Source: Lentinula raphanica | Taxonomy: Eukaryota > Basidiomycota > Agaricomycetes > Agaricales > Omphalotaceae | Assembly: GCA_027919835.1 (NCBI GenBank) | Contig: JANVFP010000060.1 | Span: forward strand, 1 to 64,000 | Length of the DNA: 64,000 bases | Direction: 5' to 3' | Part shown: positions 55,481 to 64,000 of the stretch, piece after piece | Layout: each line of letters opens with the position of its first letter | Numbering within the stretch: the stretch's first letter is position 1 | The notes under the pieces: model-generated | The model's input: the letters and a program-made list of their open reading frames with translations, nothing else | What the model was told of the DNA's origin: nothing | Database searches by the model: none | Program-made: the position numbers and the translations under genes

Positions 55481-58400
55481 ATGTCAGATATACGCTATAA
55501 CGACGACGACGACGACGACGAAAGACGCTACGCGATTAGTGAGTTTTGCCAGAGTCCTTCATCTGAAAAGGATTGGGAACGATTTCGGAATCAGTTTTGG
55601 AGTAGTCAGGCTTCGCAGGACTCGCAAATGGCAGCAAAGAGCGCTCTAGAGGCCCTTGCGGGTATGTCCTTTCATTGTGCTTGATATGTTTCTTCTCATT
55701 ATCAGGTTAGAATACGGCTCAGACGATGAAGAACTCGTATATCATCCTTCGAGCCCACAAGAATCTACGTTGACACGAATCGCCGCATTTCACGATGATC
55801 ACGACGTACCAACTACATCCGATCCCAACCTCCTTGCAGGTATGCGATAGGTCTAACTATGTCCATCCATATTTCTCATCGCCCATCGTAGAAAACACTT
55901 CGAAAAACGATGGCGAACCTATGTCACAACCCATCACAGTACCCACTCTTACTTCTCCTTTGATATCTGACCGGGACAGCTTGACTCGTGGAGGCTCACC
56001 GCTTATGTTCTCGTCTCAACCTGTTCACAAATTGTCGAGGATCAAACAAGAGTACGCTCGGCGATTTTTGGATATAGAGGCTATCGACGATGAAGAAGAA
56101 GAGATGGCGCGCGACAGTGATATCTCAGAAGGTAGGACTGCCTGCTTTGATTTTCAAATCTTCCTAAATTGTCGTGTCCAGATGATTTCATTGAATACTC
56201 CATGCCCGGCGACGCTTCTATCTCACAATCTTCTCCGAGTACTTTTGTTCTGCCCCGAACTGAAACAGCTACGACTCGCTTCATCGACCATCTCGAAGAG
56301 ACCTACGTTCACGGTAGTCAGACCCTGATCGAGGAGTCTGAGTCTCAGACGATCGAGGAAATCACACGCACCAATCATCAAGACCGAGATTGGGTAGAAA
56401 CGGTTCTGCTTGAGGCTACTCATCTTCCCGATGATTGGGTACTCTTTCGTGCTGATTGCAAGGTAAGATGAGCTTGTGTCATCGACGTCCACCTGTACTC
56501 ATGTATCAACTTAGTCGGGCTCCGAATACAACATCCTCTTCGATGTCATGGACTCGCCCATTCTTCAGCGCGAAGTGCGAAGTGCCTTCTATAATCCTTC
56601 TTTGGGTAGTCATATTTACTTCGAAGCTTCGATTCCTCATGATCGGCCCTCCGTTCTCATGAACTTCTTAACCGTGCACTCGGACATCTACGTCTCGTCT
56701 CTATTCTGTGTTCAGCCCATAGATCACAAAGCATGTCTGCGGATACTACCTCATAATGACCGTATATTCTCTCCTGGTACTTGGGTCAAAATACAATCAC
56801 CAGGTCTCTATAACGGCGACACGGGATTGGTTCGGGGGCTTCGTCATATTCCAGGTCGATTGAACATCGCCGTAGCACTCGTTCCGCGTATCGTTCGCGA
56901 ATGGGACGAACCAGATCCTCCCCGTCCCAAACTCGATATCTTGACCGAGGATCACCTCGATGAGAATGACATAGAAAGGCGGACCGCTAATGGAATCTCC
57001 TATTTCAAGTACAACAATCAATTCTTCGAGTCAGGCCTTATGATCGAATATTTCTCACCGGCTATGTTGTCTGTGGCGCCCGACATATCTTGGGACAATC
57101 GCCGACTCTTCATAGAGAGCAAACACCCGTTCGTGTTACAACGGCTTAGCAGTATGCCAACGCCTGAACTCTGGCACTTCGAAGAAGGGGAATCGGTTTC
57201 TATCGTAGGGGAGGAGCTTGACTTACACGGAGAGATTGCGAGAGGCATCATAATTGAGGTTTTCATCGGAGAGTGCGAGGTGGAAACCAATGTCGGCGAG
57301 ACTGTCGTCGTGCATATGGATCATCTTGTCAAGAGATTCGTACCCGGCGATTATGTGAAGGTTATGAAGGGTACTCACACCGATACAAAAGGCCTGGTTG
57401 GTGAAAGAGATGGTCGTGTCCTTGGTTTGATTCCCGATTCCTCCCACTCTGTGGTATGTTATCTCAACAATCTATTCATTGTTCTTTTGCATCACCTTAT
57501 CGTTCCTTTTCGCCAGAGCATCTGGGTCGATGTCAACAGTGTTACTGCAGCAGTTTCTGATTCTTCACTTCCCATGCCGACGAATAACTTTCCCTGGAAG
57601 GATCTCAAAGTTCGGCGAATCGATCACGATTTCTATGCGCAAATCGAGGGAGTGATTAAAAGGGCTTGGCCTGACGGTCATGGTTCCGCTCGTATCTTAA
57701 TGTATATCCCTTCGCACGATTGTTCCTTCGAACTAGATTACACCCAGGTCGCTGAGGTCGAGTGAGTGGCTCTCTTATGGTTCTCCCAAGTGACATTGAG
57801 CGTTTTGCAGGTCAGATAAAACCCTCGATCAACTTGCTCTGGACCTTGACGGGCAATCATTCTTCTTTGACCGTTTCAGGATCGATCGCTCTCTTCATCG
57901 GATGAAGACAGCCCCTGAACCCTGGATTGGTGCTCGTGTACGTGTTGTTCAAGGCCATAACCATGGTCTGACTGGCACCGTCCGGGATGTGAACCGTTAT
58001 TGTGTCGACCTCAAAATGAATCCTCGGGCAAGTGGGATTATTCTGATGGTTGAACTTGATGTCGCTCGAGGCAACATTGTAAGCCCTCAAGTGAGACTTG
58101 ATTATGATTCTGTCCGTGAACTACAGTGAGCATCCCTGACATATCAGTCAATCTATCATTTACTTTTCGCTAGAACATGTCAACTGTTACACCAAGTTAT
58201 CCCTCCCAGCTGGCGACAGTCTTTTTTCATGCCGAGTACGACGTATATTCCCACCAAAGACATTTCCCTGACAGACCCTGTTCCTGCTCGAGCTTACACT
58301 CCCATAATTGATTGCGATGCAGTCTCGAAGTTATACGAATTTGTTGGCGCCTGGCATCCCGGCCTAGATAGCGGTGGAATCCCAACACATGGTAAGTTTC

Positions 58401-59002
58401 CTACTCATTCGGTCGTGAAAAGCCTCCTCACAAGCTGGATAGAGGTCGACAAGTTAGGCCCGAACTTCGTGGCACCTCCTACTCACTTCCTTTGTAACCG
58501 AAATCTTCTTGGCATATCTATCCGAGTAGACATTGTAGATGGTCCTTACGACACTCTCAAAACCAAAGCTGGTGAGAGATATGTCATTCCTACGCCTACG
58601 GCAAACGGAAACATACTCTTACGGGTTGATCAACCTAAGATCAAAGTTGGTGATGTCTTTTTGGACACCACAACAGTTATGAAACACCGCGTTCGCCCAA
58701 AACCCAGCACTGAGAAAAGGTTGATGGTTGTAATTGGAGGAGTACAAGAACACATTGGGAAACTCGTGCGGCGGATTCATCACTTTTTCAAGGGAAGCAA
58801 GACTGATGCAAATAAATGGTTCAAACTTGTTGTAGTTGAATTCTCAGGTGAAGCGGAGAGAGTCACGGATCTGGAGCTTGAGCTTTCACCTAACGACGTA
58901 GAATTTGTACGAGAGAGTGACAAAGTGCGGAGAGCTTCAACCCTCCTGTTAGCAGAAAGGCGACAGTTCTTGAGCCATTCAGCTCCCGAGATACGTCCAT
59001 AG
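55481..59002 (+). CDS. Spt5-like NGN/KOW protein carried by the transposon
   Basis: Eight exons give a 1,052-residue protein. Introns: 55662-55710, 55840-55891, 56132-56181, 56463-56514, 57454-57516, 57762-57810, 58126-58173, all GT...AG and phase-consistent. It starts MSDIRYNDDDDDD, an acidic N-terminus as in Spt5, followed by a Ser/acidic region. An NGN-like segment spans about SGSEYNILFDVMDSPILQ to SLFCVQPIDHKACLRIL. The first KOW-type motif is GTWVKIQSPGLYNGDTGLVR with VALVPRI. Further KOW-like segments are PGDYVKVMKGTHTDTKGLVG, GARVRVVQGHNHGLTGTVRD, and NLLGISIRVDIVDGPYDTL. Spt5 (DSIF with Spt4) binds RNA polymerase II and promotes elongation. Here a role in expressing the transposon, or in affecting host transcription, is inference. 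No stop or frameshift seen. Confidence 0.8.
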
Positions 59003-59237
59003 GCATATCATATGTTGTACTTTTGGAAAATTGAACAGTAATGAATTCAACCTCCTGGGCTCTCCCTTTGAGTATTACATCTAAGTCTCTAATGCTCGAA
59101 GACACTTCAGAACGCATCCGAAATGACGTTAAACTAAACACAATGGAGGTGGTTCAGTCACGTTATCAAGAGGTGGATCCGTTGGTCTATGGTTGTGCAC
59201 AACTTAATCTTTAACACCTATCGTGGTCGTTGTAGCG

Positions 59238-62200
59238 ATGCCACCTCAAACTCGCGCCAGTCGTAAACTGCAATCACAAACCAACGGAATATCGCCGATG
59301 TTAACGTTGTCGACAGCGCAAGCCAGTAACCCTACAAGAGTATGTGTACTCCCTTGTTTTGCGCAATCATCCTCACTCACTCAGCATTCACAGAAGACCA
59401 AGCGGCAAAACACCAATGCGAGCAAGCGCAGCAAGCGACTGAAGACAGTATTGAATAATGAGGAAGAGGAGGATAACAACAACGAAAGTGAAGTACCTTC
59501 AATAGTAGGTGTTGTTGCTTTGCTCGAAGTTCTGTGCTCAAAAGCTTAATGCCGTATAGGGTTCTAAGCGCAAGCGCTCCACTGCCGATGAAGACGTTGA
59601 GAAAGATGTTGAGGATCGTAATGAGAACATCAATAATACACCTGCAAGTTGGACGACAAGGCGGCAGTCCAAGAAAAAACGTTCAAATGCTTTGGTAAGT
59701 GTTGTGCTTGATAGAATGAACTTTCTTCATGAACTCTGTGTAGGAACTCGGTGAACAAGATCTCTCAGCGAGCCGTTCTCATCTGCTTGAGAGAGCCGCC
59801 ACTCGTAACCCATCAAAGTCGCCTGCTGTCGGCCTTCTATCATCTGCCTCAGCCGAAGACAATGCTAGTTCTGATCACAAACTAGCTTCTCGTGACGTGC
59901 CATCTCCTTATGCGCCATCTCCTTATGCGCCATCTCCTGACGCGCCATCTCTCGATGCTCAATCTCCCGAACCCCCCGCTCCTGACCCGCATGCGGCGCC
60001 ATACGAGTGGTTTCTGAGTGGCCAAGATCCTCTAGTCAGTACCCCGGACGATTGGGAGGAGGAGGACGACGGTCTCACAGCAGCTATCGTTGCACATCAC
60101 CTTCAAAGAGTCGGCGAATTACGTGACAGCTACCGAGAGAAAGCTTGGGCGTTGAAACCTCATCTCGCTCAATTAATCGATCAAAGATGTGATCTCGAGG
60201 CGGAGGCTTTGGCTTGTTCACCCTACCACCCTAGGGACGAATTGCCAGAGGAAGACAGACTTCCCCTGACCCCCGAAGAAATTGAAGAAGAAGAACTCAG
60301 AACCTTCAAGAGAGATCCCAACGACCCTGATAATATAGACGCGATCTACGAACACCTCAAACAGCATGATATGATAGGTGTATACGGCATCTATTTTCGT
60401 TCAACTTACCTCTATCGCGAAGTGGTGACAGGTCTCCTACCCGAAGTATCAATGCATTTTCAGAAGCGATTCGGGCCAGCGCTTCCACTAGAAATACTCA
60501 TGCTTCATGATATGCGGAAGCAGTTGCCGCTTGATCCTCGAAGTGTTGCAGACCACGAGAAGCACCTGTCGTCATTCAAGATGCATAATGAAATGGATAA
60601 CATCGACAAGTCTGACTTCCCGGATCAGCCTCAGGCTGCTCCTGCTGGTCCTAGCCAGCCCCGTCCTTCAATTGCTGGTCCTCGCCAGCCTCAGCCTCAG
60701 CCTCCTCGTCCTCCGCTTGCTGGTCCTCACCAACCTCAGCCTCCTCGTCCTCCGCTTGCTGGTTCTCACCAGCCTCAACTTCAACCTCAGCCTCCTCGTC
60801 CTCCGCTTGCTGGTCCTCACCAGCCTCAACCTCAACCTCAGCCTCCTCGTCCTCCGCTTGCGGGTCCTAGTCAGCGTCAGCCTTCTCGTCCTCCGCTTGC
60901 GGGTCCTAGCCCGCCTCAGCCTCCTCTGCTTGCTGGAGACATTGTTCATACCCAAAACGATCCCAACTCTCTCTTTGATATCGATGATTCTGAAGTTGTT
61001 TTTGCTTCTTCTAAAGGCAAACCTAGTCACGATGACTCTTTGGCGCCACGCACACATGAAAGTGGAGGAGAACGTAACGTCGATATTAATCTTGCCAGTC
61101 GCCGTGGAGCCCAAAGACGGCGTAACACGAAGGGCAAAGAGAAGGCCAAGCGCGTTTCTGATGATGAACCTTCATCAGCAGAGGATGAAGGATCGTCAAT
61201 CGAGGATGAAGGATCGTCAATCGAGGATGAAGAATCGTTGACTGGGAGCGAAGATTCACCGAGCGATGAGGAAGTTCAAGGACGGCAGAAGAGAGGTCCG
61301 TTACCCAAAACGCTCAAGAAAAAACTTGATAGCCTGCGTGCCGACTATGACAATGTTATTCATGATCTTTCTCGTGAATACAAGGTCGACTCTCAGCGCC
61401 TTTTCTCGTATTTCCATCCCGAAACTCCTATGACACGCGACCTGAATCTCTGGAACATTTTCGAAATGTGGTATGGCAAAAATGGTGAAACAAAGAAGCC
61501 TGAAACAAGTGCGTACATAGTCTACTGTCTATCTCAACGTATTCGAAGCATTTTTATAGTGCTTCTTGGCGAGTGGTCTACGTTTGTTAGCCAGGAGTTC
61601 AACAAGTATCTCAAAGCGAAACTCCCAGTGGACAAGTTGAAGGATCAAGACGCTCGGGAAGAAGCTCTTAAGGAGCAAATCGAGTGGTATAATGCAAACA
61701 TGGACAATTTTGTTGAACGAAAAAAGCAGTCCGGAAGGATGGGAAAGACGCTCCTGAAGATCCTGCGGCCTATCATAGCAATGGTGCGTTCTTCCACAGT
61801 CTCTTGCCTTGTGTCATGGCTGAGTTGAGATTCAGTCCAGGAAAATTCAACGAGAAACCGGTTATGAGATTGGTGGCTATGCGGTCCATTCAGAACTCGA
61901 GAGCATAGCGTGGGTAGGGACAGACCTTCTTGAGACCGTAAAGGCAACACATGGTACTCAGATGATCGCCCAAGCAACACAAATAGCCTCTCTTGTGCAG
62001 TGAGTATCATCTAGATTCTTTGTTGTTTTCCTCATCATTTCATAGGGTTCAGAAGATGGTCGATAACAACATTGATAAGCAGCTCGGGGAGCTAGCCAAC
62101 CACTGTGTGCTCCCAAAGGGGGTGTCTACGCGGGACCGAGATCGTAAAGTTATTCCCAAAATTTTTGCTTATGATGCAGGTAGGTCCTTACTCTTGTGTC

Positions 62201-62925
62201 TCATGCACAAATTGATAGCGCTATGTATGTTGCAGAACGCATCCTAGGTGACGATGATTCAGTCAATATAGTACCATCAAAGCTTCAACCTACCATGTTC
62301 TTGACGTGGGCTTACCAGGCTAAATGTCGTATCATGAATTGGCCAGTCGGAGTCCCTTTTATCCACGGCAGTGGAAAATCTCACAAGAGAATCGAGGACA
62401 CGGTTAAGAGTATTCACAGCTATGCCTCAGAAGACTTGGGAAAGATAGCTCATCCCCGCATTGCGCAAATCATGCGGGCTTCAAAGAATGAGGAAGAGCC
62501 TGACGATGCAGAGCCATATTTTGAAATGGTGCGCTGGAGTGAAGGTATGTTTTGGTTGAATTGTGCAATGCTCGAAGTTGCTTTGCTCAGAAAGTTTTAT
62601 GTATGCAGATGAACGGAAGCTTCCCTTAGATCGCATCGACAAAATCCCACTTGTATCTGATATTGATGGCAATATCATTGTCGCAGTAGCACAGTCGGAG
62701 GCCTACCAGGACGCTATCACACGCTTTAGGGCTCATGGCACAAATGGCGTGAGTGCTGATGCACAGAACCCAGCAATGCCCAATCCCCGGCCTGCACAGA
62801 GAATGGCACCATTATATCAGGACGAGGACAATGAGGAAACAGATCCTCTTCGGGCTGAGCATCCTCCTCCTCTTCCGCCTAGGAACACTAGACCCCCATG
62901 GCCAGTTCCTGCTGTCCGACCCTAA
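59238..62925 (+). CDS. Large protein of unknown function in the KDZ element
   Basis: Eight exons give 1,103 residues. Introns: 59340-59393, 59505-59559, 59695-59743, 61784-61835, 62000-62045, 62180-62235, 62545-62608, all GT...AG. It starts MPPQTRASRKLQSQ. Basic, nuclear-signal-like patches (KRSKRLK, GSKRKRS, RRQSKKKR) come first, then SPYAPSP repeats and an acidic segment with PYEWFLSGQDP. A helical part (IVAHHLQRVGELRDSYREKA, RKQLPLDPRSVADHEKHL) follows. Next are about six PPRPPLAGP/HQPQPQ repeats (60660-60930) and SSIEDEG acidic repeats. The C-terminal conserved-looking domain runs from LPKTLKKKLDSLRADYDNVI, over TETGYEIGGYAVHSELES-like sequence, to KCRIMNWPVGVPFIHGSGKS. The GSGKS is not in a normal P-loop setting. 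I do not recognise the family. Intact and adjacent to the transposase, so likely a mobile-element accessory. Confidence 0.75.
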
Positions 62926-63200
62926 TACTGACTTATGGTTACTAGTCATGTATGATTATCAAAAATGTATACAGTATTATATGATATGAACAAGTGATCT
63001 GATTACCCAATGTGATGGAACGAAAAATTGAAGCCTTGAATGACTGAAACAAGTGTTTGAAATTGACCCACTGACTTCATAGAGATGGTTAATGAGGTGA
63101 GGAAAATGAAATGGAATACAGTAAGGATATTCCAGTTTAGAAATAGAATACACTGGAATAATGTTCATTACATACCATATATGATGAGATTAGCTCTACA
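62926..63200. other. 3' flank of the unknown gene
   Basis: AT-rich, no gene supported. It probably contains the polyadenylation region of the gene ending at 62925. Confidence 0.4.
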
Positions 63201-63799
63201 CAATATATGGATTGATTCTCAACTAGTATGGGATTCCCATAATAAGTGGTAGGTTGGGACTCCCAACTCAGGTGGGTTTCCCATAATGAGTGGTAGGGTT
63301 GGGAATCCCAAGTGACATGGGACTCCCATTAAAGGTGGGTTTCCCATAATAAGTGTTTAACTGGGATTCCCAACTGATGTGGGACTCCCATCTAAGTTGG
63401 GTTTCCCATAATAAGTAGTTAACTGGGATTCCCAACTGATGTGGGACTCCCATCTAAGATGGGTTTCCCATAATAAGTAGTTAACTGGGATTCCCAACTG
63501 ATGTGGGACTCCCATCTAAGATGGGTTTCCCATAATAAGTAGTTAACTGGGAATCCCAACTGACATGGGACTCCCATCTAAGATGGGTTTCCCATAATAA
63601 GTAGTTAACTGGGATTCCCAACTGACATGGGACTCCCAATTCAGGTGGGTTTCCCATAATGAGTGGTAGGTTGGGACTCCCAGATCATATGGGACTGCCA
63701 TAGTATAAAATTACTATGGGATGCCCAGACTAGATGGGATTCCCATACAAGTGGATATCCCAAATGGGAAGTCCATACTGAGATAATGGGCTTGGAGAT
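63201..63799 (-). repeat. Right subterminal array of TGGGANTCCCA words
   Basis: Five to seven units of about 60 bp (63290-63660), each with GGGTTTCCCATAATAAGTAG, GGGATTCCCA and GGGACTCCCA words. It mirrors the left array in inverse orientation but the units differ in detail, so the two arrays have evolved separately. Confidence 0.85.
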
Positions 63800-63956
63800 C
63801 CCAGTTGGGTATCCCATCTGGGTGACCCATGTACTTGGGAATCCCATGTCTGGGAATCCCACACCTGGGATATCCCAGGGATCAAGCTCCTGTAGGCTAT
63901 GGGATTTTGATGAAAGTTAAGCCTAAGTAGGCCTAGTTAGGTGGGTGACTGAAGTG
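63800..63956 (-). repeat. Right terminal inverted repeat of the KDZ element
   Basis: Complement of the left end with few substitutions, ending GGGTGACTGAAGTG at 63956. Confidence 0.9.
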
Positions 63957-63963
63957 CACCATC
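63957..63963. repeat. Target-site duplication of the KDZ element, right copy
   Basis: CACCATC, identical to 50232-50238. It is followed by AAGACACTGAACAG, the continuation of the interrupted leader. Confidence 0.9.
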
Positions 63964-64000
63964 AAGACACTGAACAGACATCAAAGCACATCCAGACAGA
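63964..64000 (+). mobile_element. DIRS-family leader resumed after the KDZ element
   Basis: Continues the leader from 50238 (AAGACACTGAACAGACATC). The window ends here. Confidence 0.85.

Larger units (their letters stand above)
50239..63956. mobile_element. KDZ-superfamily DNA transposon, 13.7 kb, with cargo genes
   Basis: Bounded by near-identical terminal inverted repeats starting CACTTCAGTCACCCACC and a 7-bp duplication CACCATC. It contains a minus-strand KDZ transposase gene (51143-54610), a plus-strand Spt5-like gene (55481-59002) and a plus-strand gene of unknown function (59238-62925), with a perfect palindrome between the divergent genes. KDZ elements are known to be abundant in basidiomycetes. 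Coding parts are CpG-rich, unlike the DIRS cluster around it. Confidence 0.92.

Noticed and set aside
60668..61114. Arg/Leu/Thr-repeat minus-strand frame
   Set aside because: Antisense shadow of the proline-rich repeats in the KDZ companion gene.
50232..63963. An 8-bp KDZ target duplication
   Set aside because: The next base outward is T on the left, while on the right it is the terminal G of the inverted repeat. Only 7 bp repeat exactly.

Overview
The window looks like a transposon-packed, probably heterochromatic block of a basidiomycete (most likely Agaricomycete) nuclear genome. The reasons are very short canonical GT...AG introns of about 46-63 bp, a KDZ (Kyakuja-Dileera-Zisupton) DNA transposon, a tyrosine-recombinase retrotransposon family and Ty3/gypsy gag-pol remnants. 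I see no ordinary host gene, rRNA, convincing tRNA, or CRISPR array. The organism assignment is inference from element content.

Layout. 1-4.5 kb: a minus-strand Ty3/gypsy element with a full gag and a pol cut off inside the reverse transcriptase. 4.5-13.06 kb: AT-rich repeats, three fold-back or TIR elements (4883-5439, 8619-10222, 10630-10853), a second decayed gypsy-like gag (about 5870-8168) and an unidentified coding remnant. 13.07-50.2 kb: a nested cluster of one DIRS-order retroelement family (gag, then reverse transcriptase plus RNase H, then tyrosine recombinase; no methyltransferase seen, so Ngaro-like). It includes one apparently intact 5,989-bp copy (39486-45474), two decayed near-full copies arranged head to head (26246-32205 minus, 32206-39093 plus), several rearranged fragments and a non-autonomous family of about 1.3 kb with the same ends. 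A Tc1-like element (21434-22874), a 274-bp MITE (16778-17051) and an 809-bp CACTA-like element (14907-15715) sit inside DIRS copies. 50239-63956: a 13.7-kb KDZ element with a 7-bp target duplication, inserted in the leader of the last DIRS copy, which resumes at 63964.

The KDZ element is the most interesting unit. It has long near-identical terminal inverted repeats and subterminal arrays of the palindromic word TGGGANTCCCA. Inside are a minus-strand multi-exon transposase gene, a plus-strand eight-exon gene for a 1,052-residue Spt5-like NGN/KOW protein, and a plus-strand eight-exon gene for a 1,103-residue protein I do not recognise. Between the divergent transposase and Spt5-like genes lies a perfect 79-bp inverted repeat whose arms each carry ACGCGT (the MCB word) overlapping TTTCCCGCC (an E2F-type word). 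This suggests, but does not prove, cell-cycle-linked bidirectional transcription.

Insertion order can partly be read from interrupted and uninterrupted relatives. An old minus-strand DIRS copy (pieces at 39094-39485, 45475-45934, 47235-48789) was hit by the intact copy and by non-autonomous copies. None of the checked DIRS-family insertions shows a target duplication, as expected for tyrosine-recombinase integration. The KDZ insertion and the Tc1 insertion are each later than the DIRS copy they interrupt.
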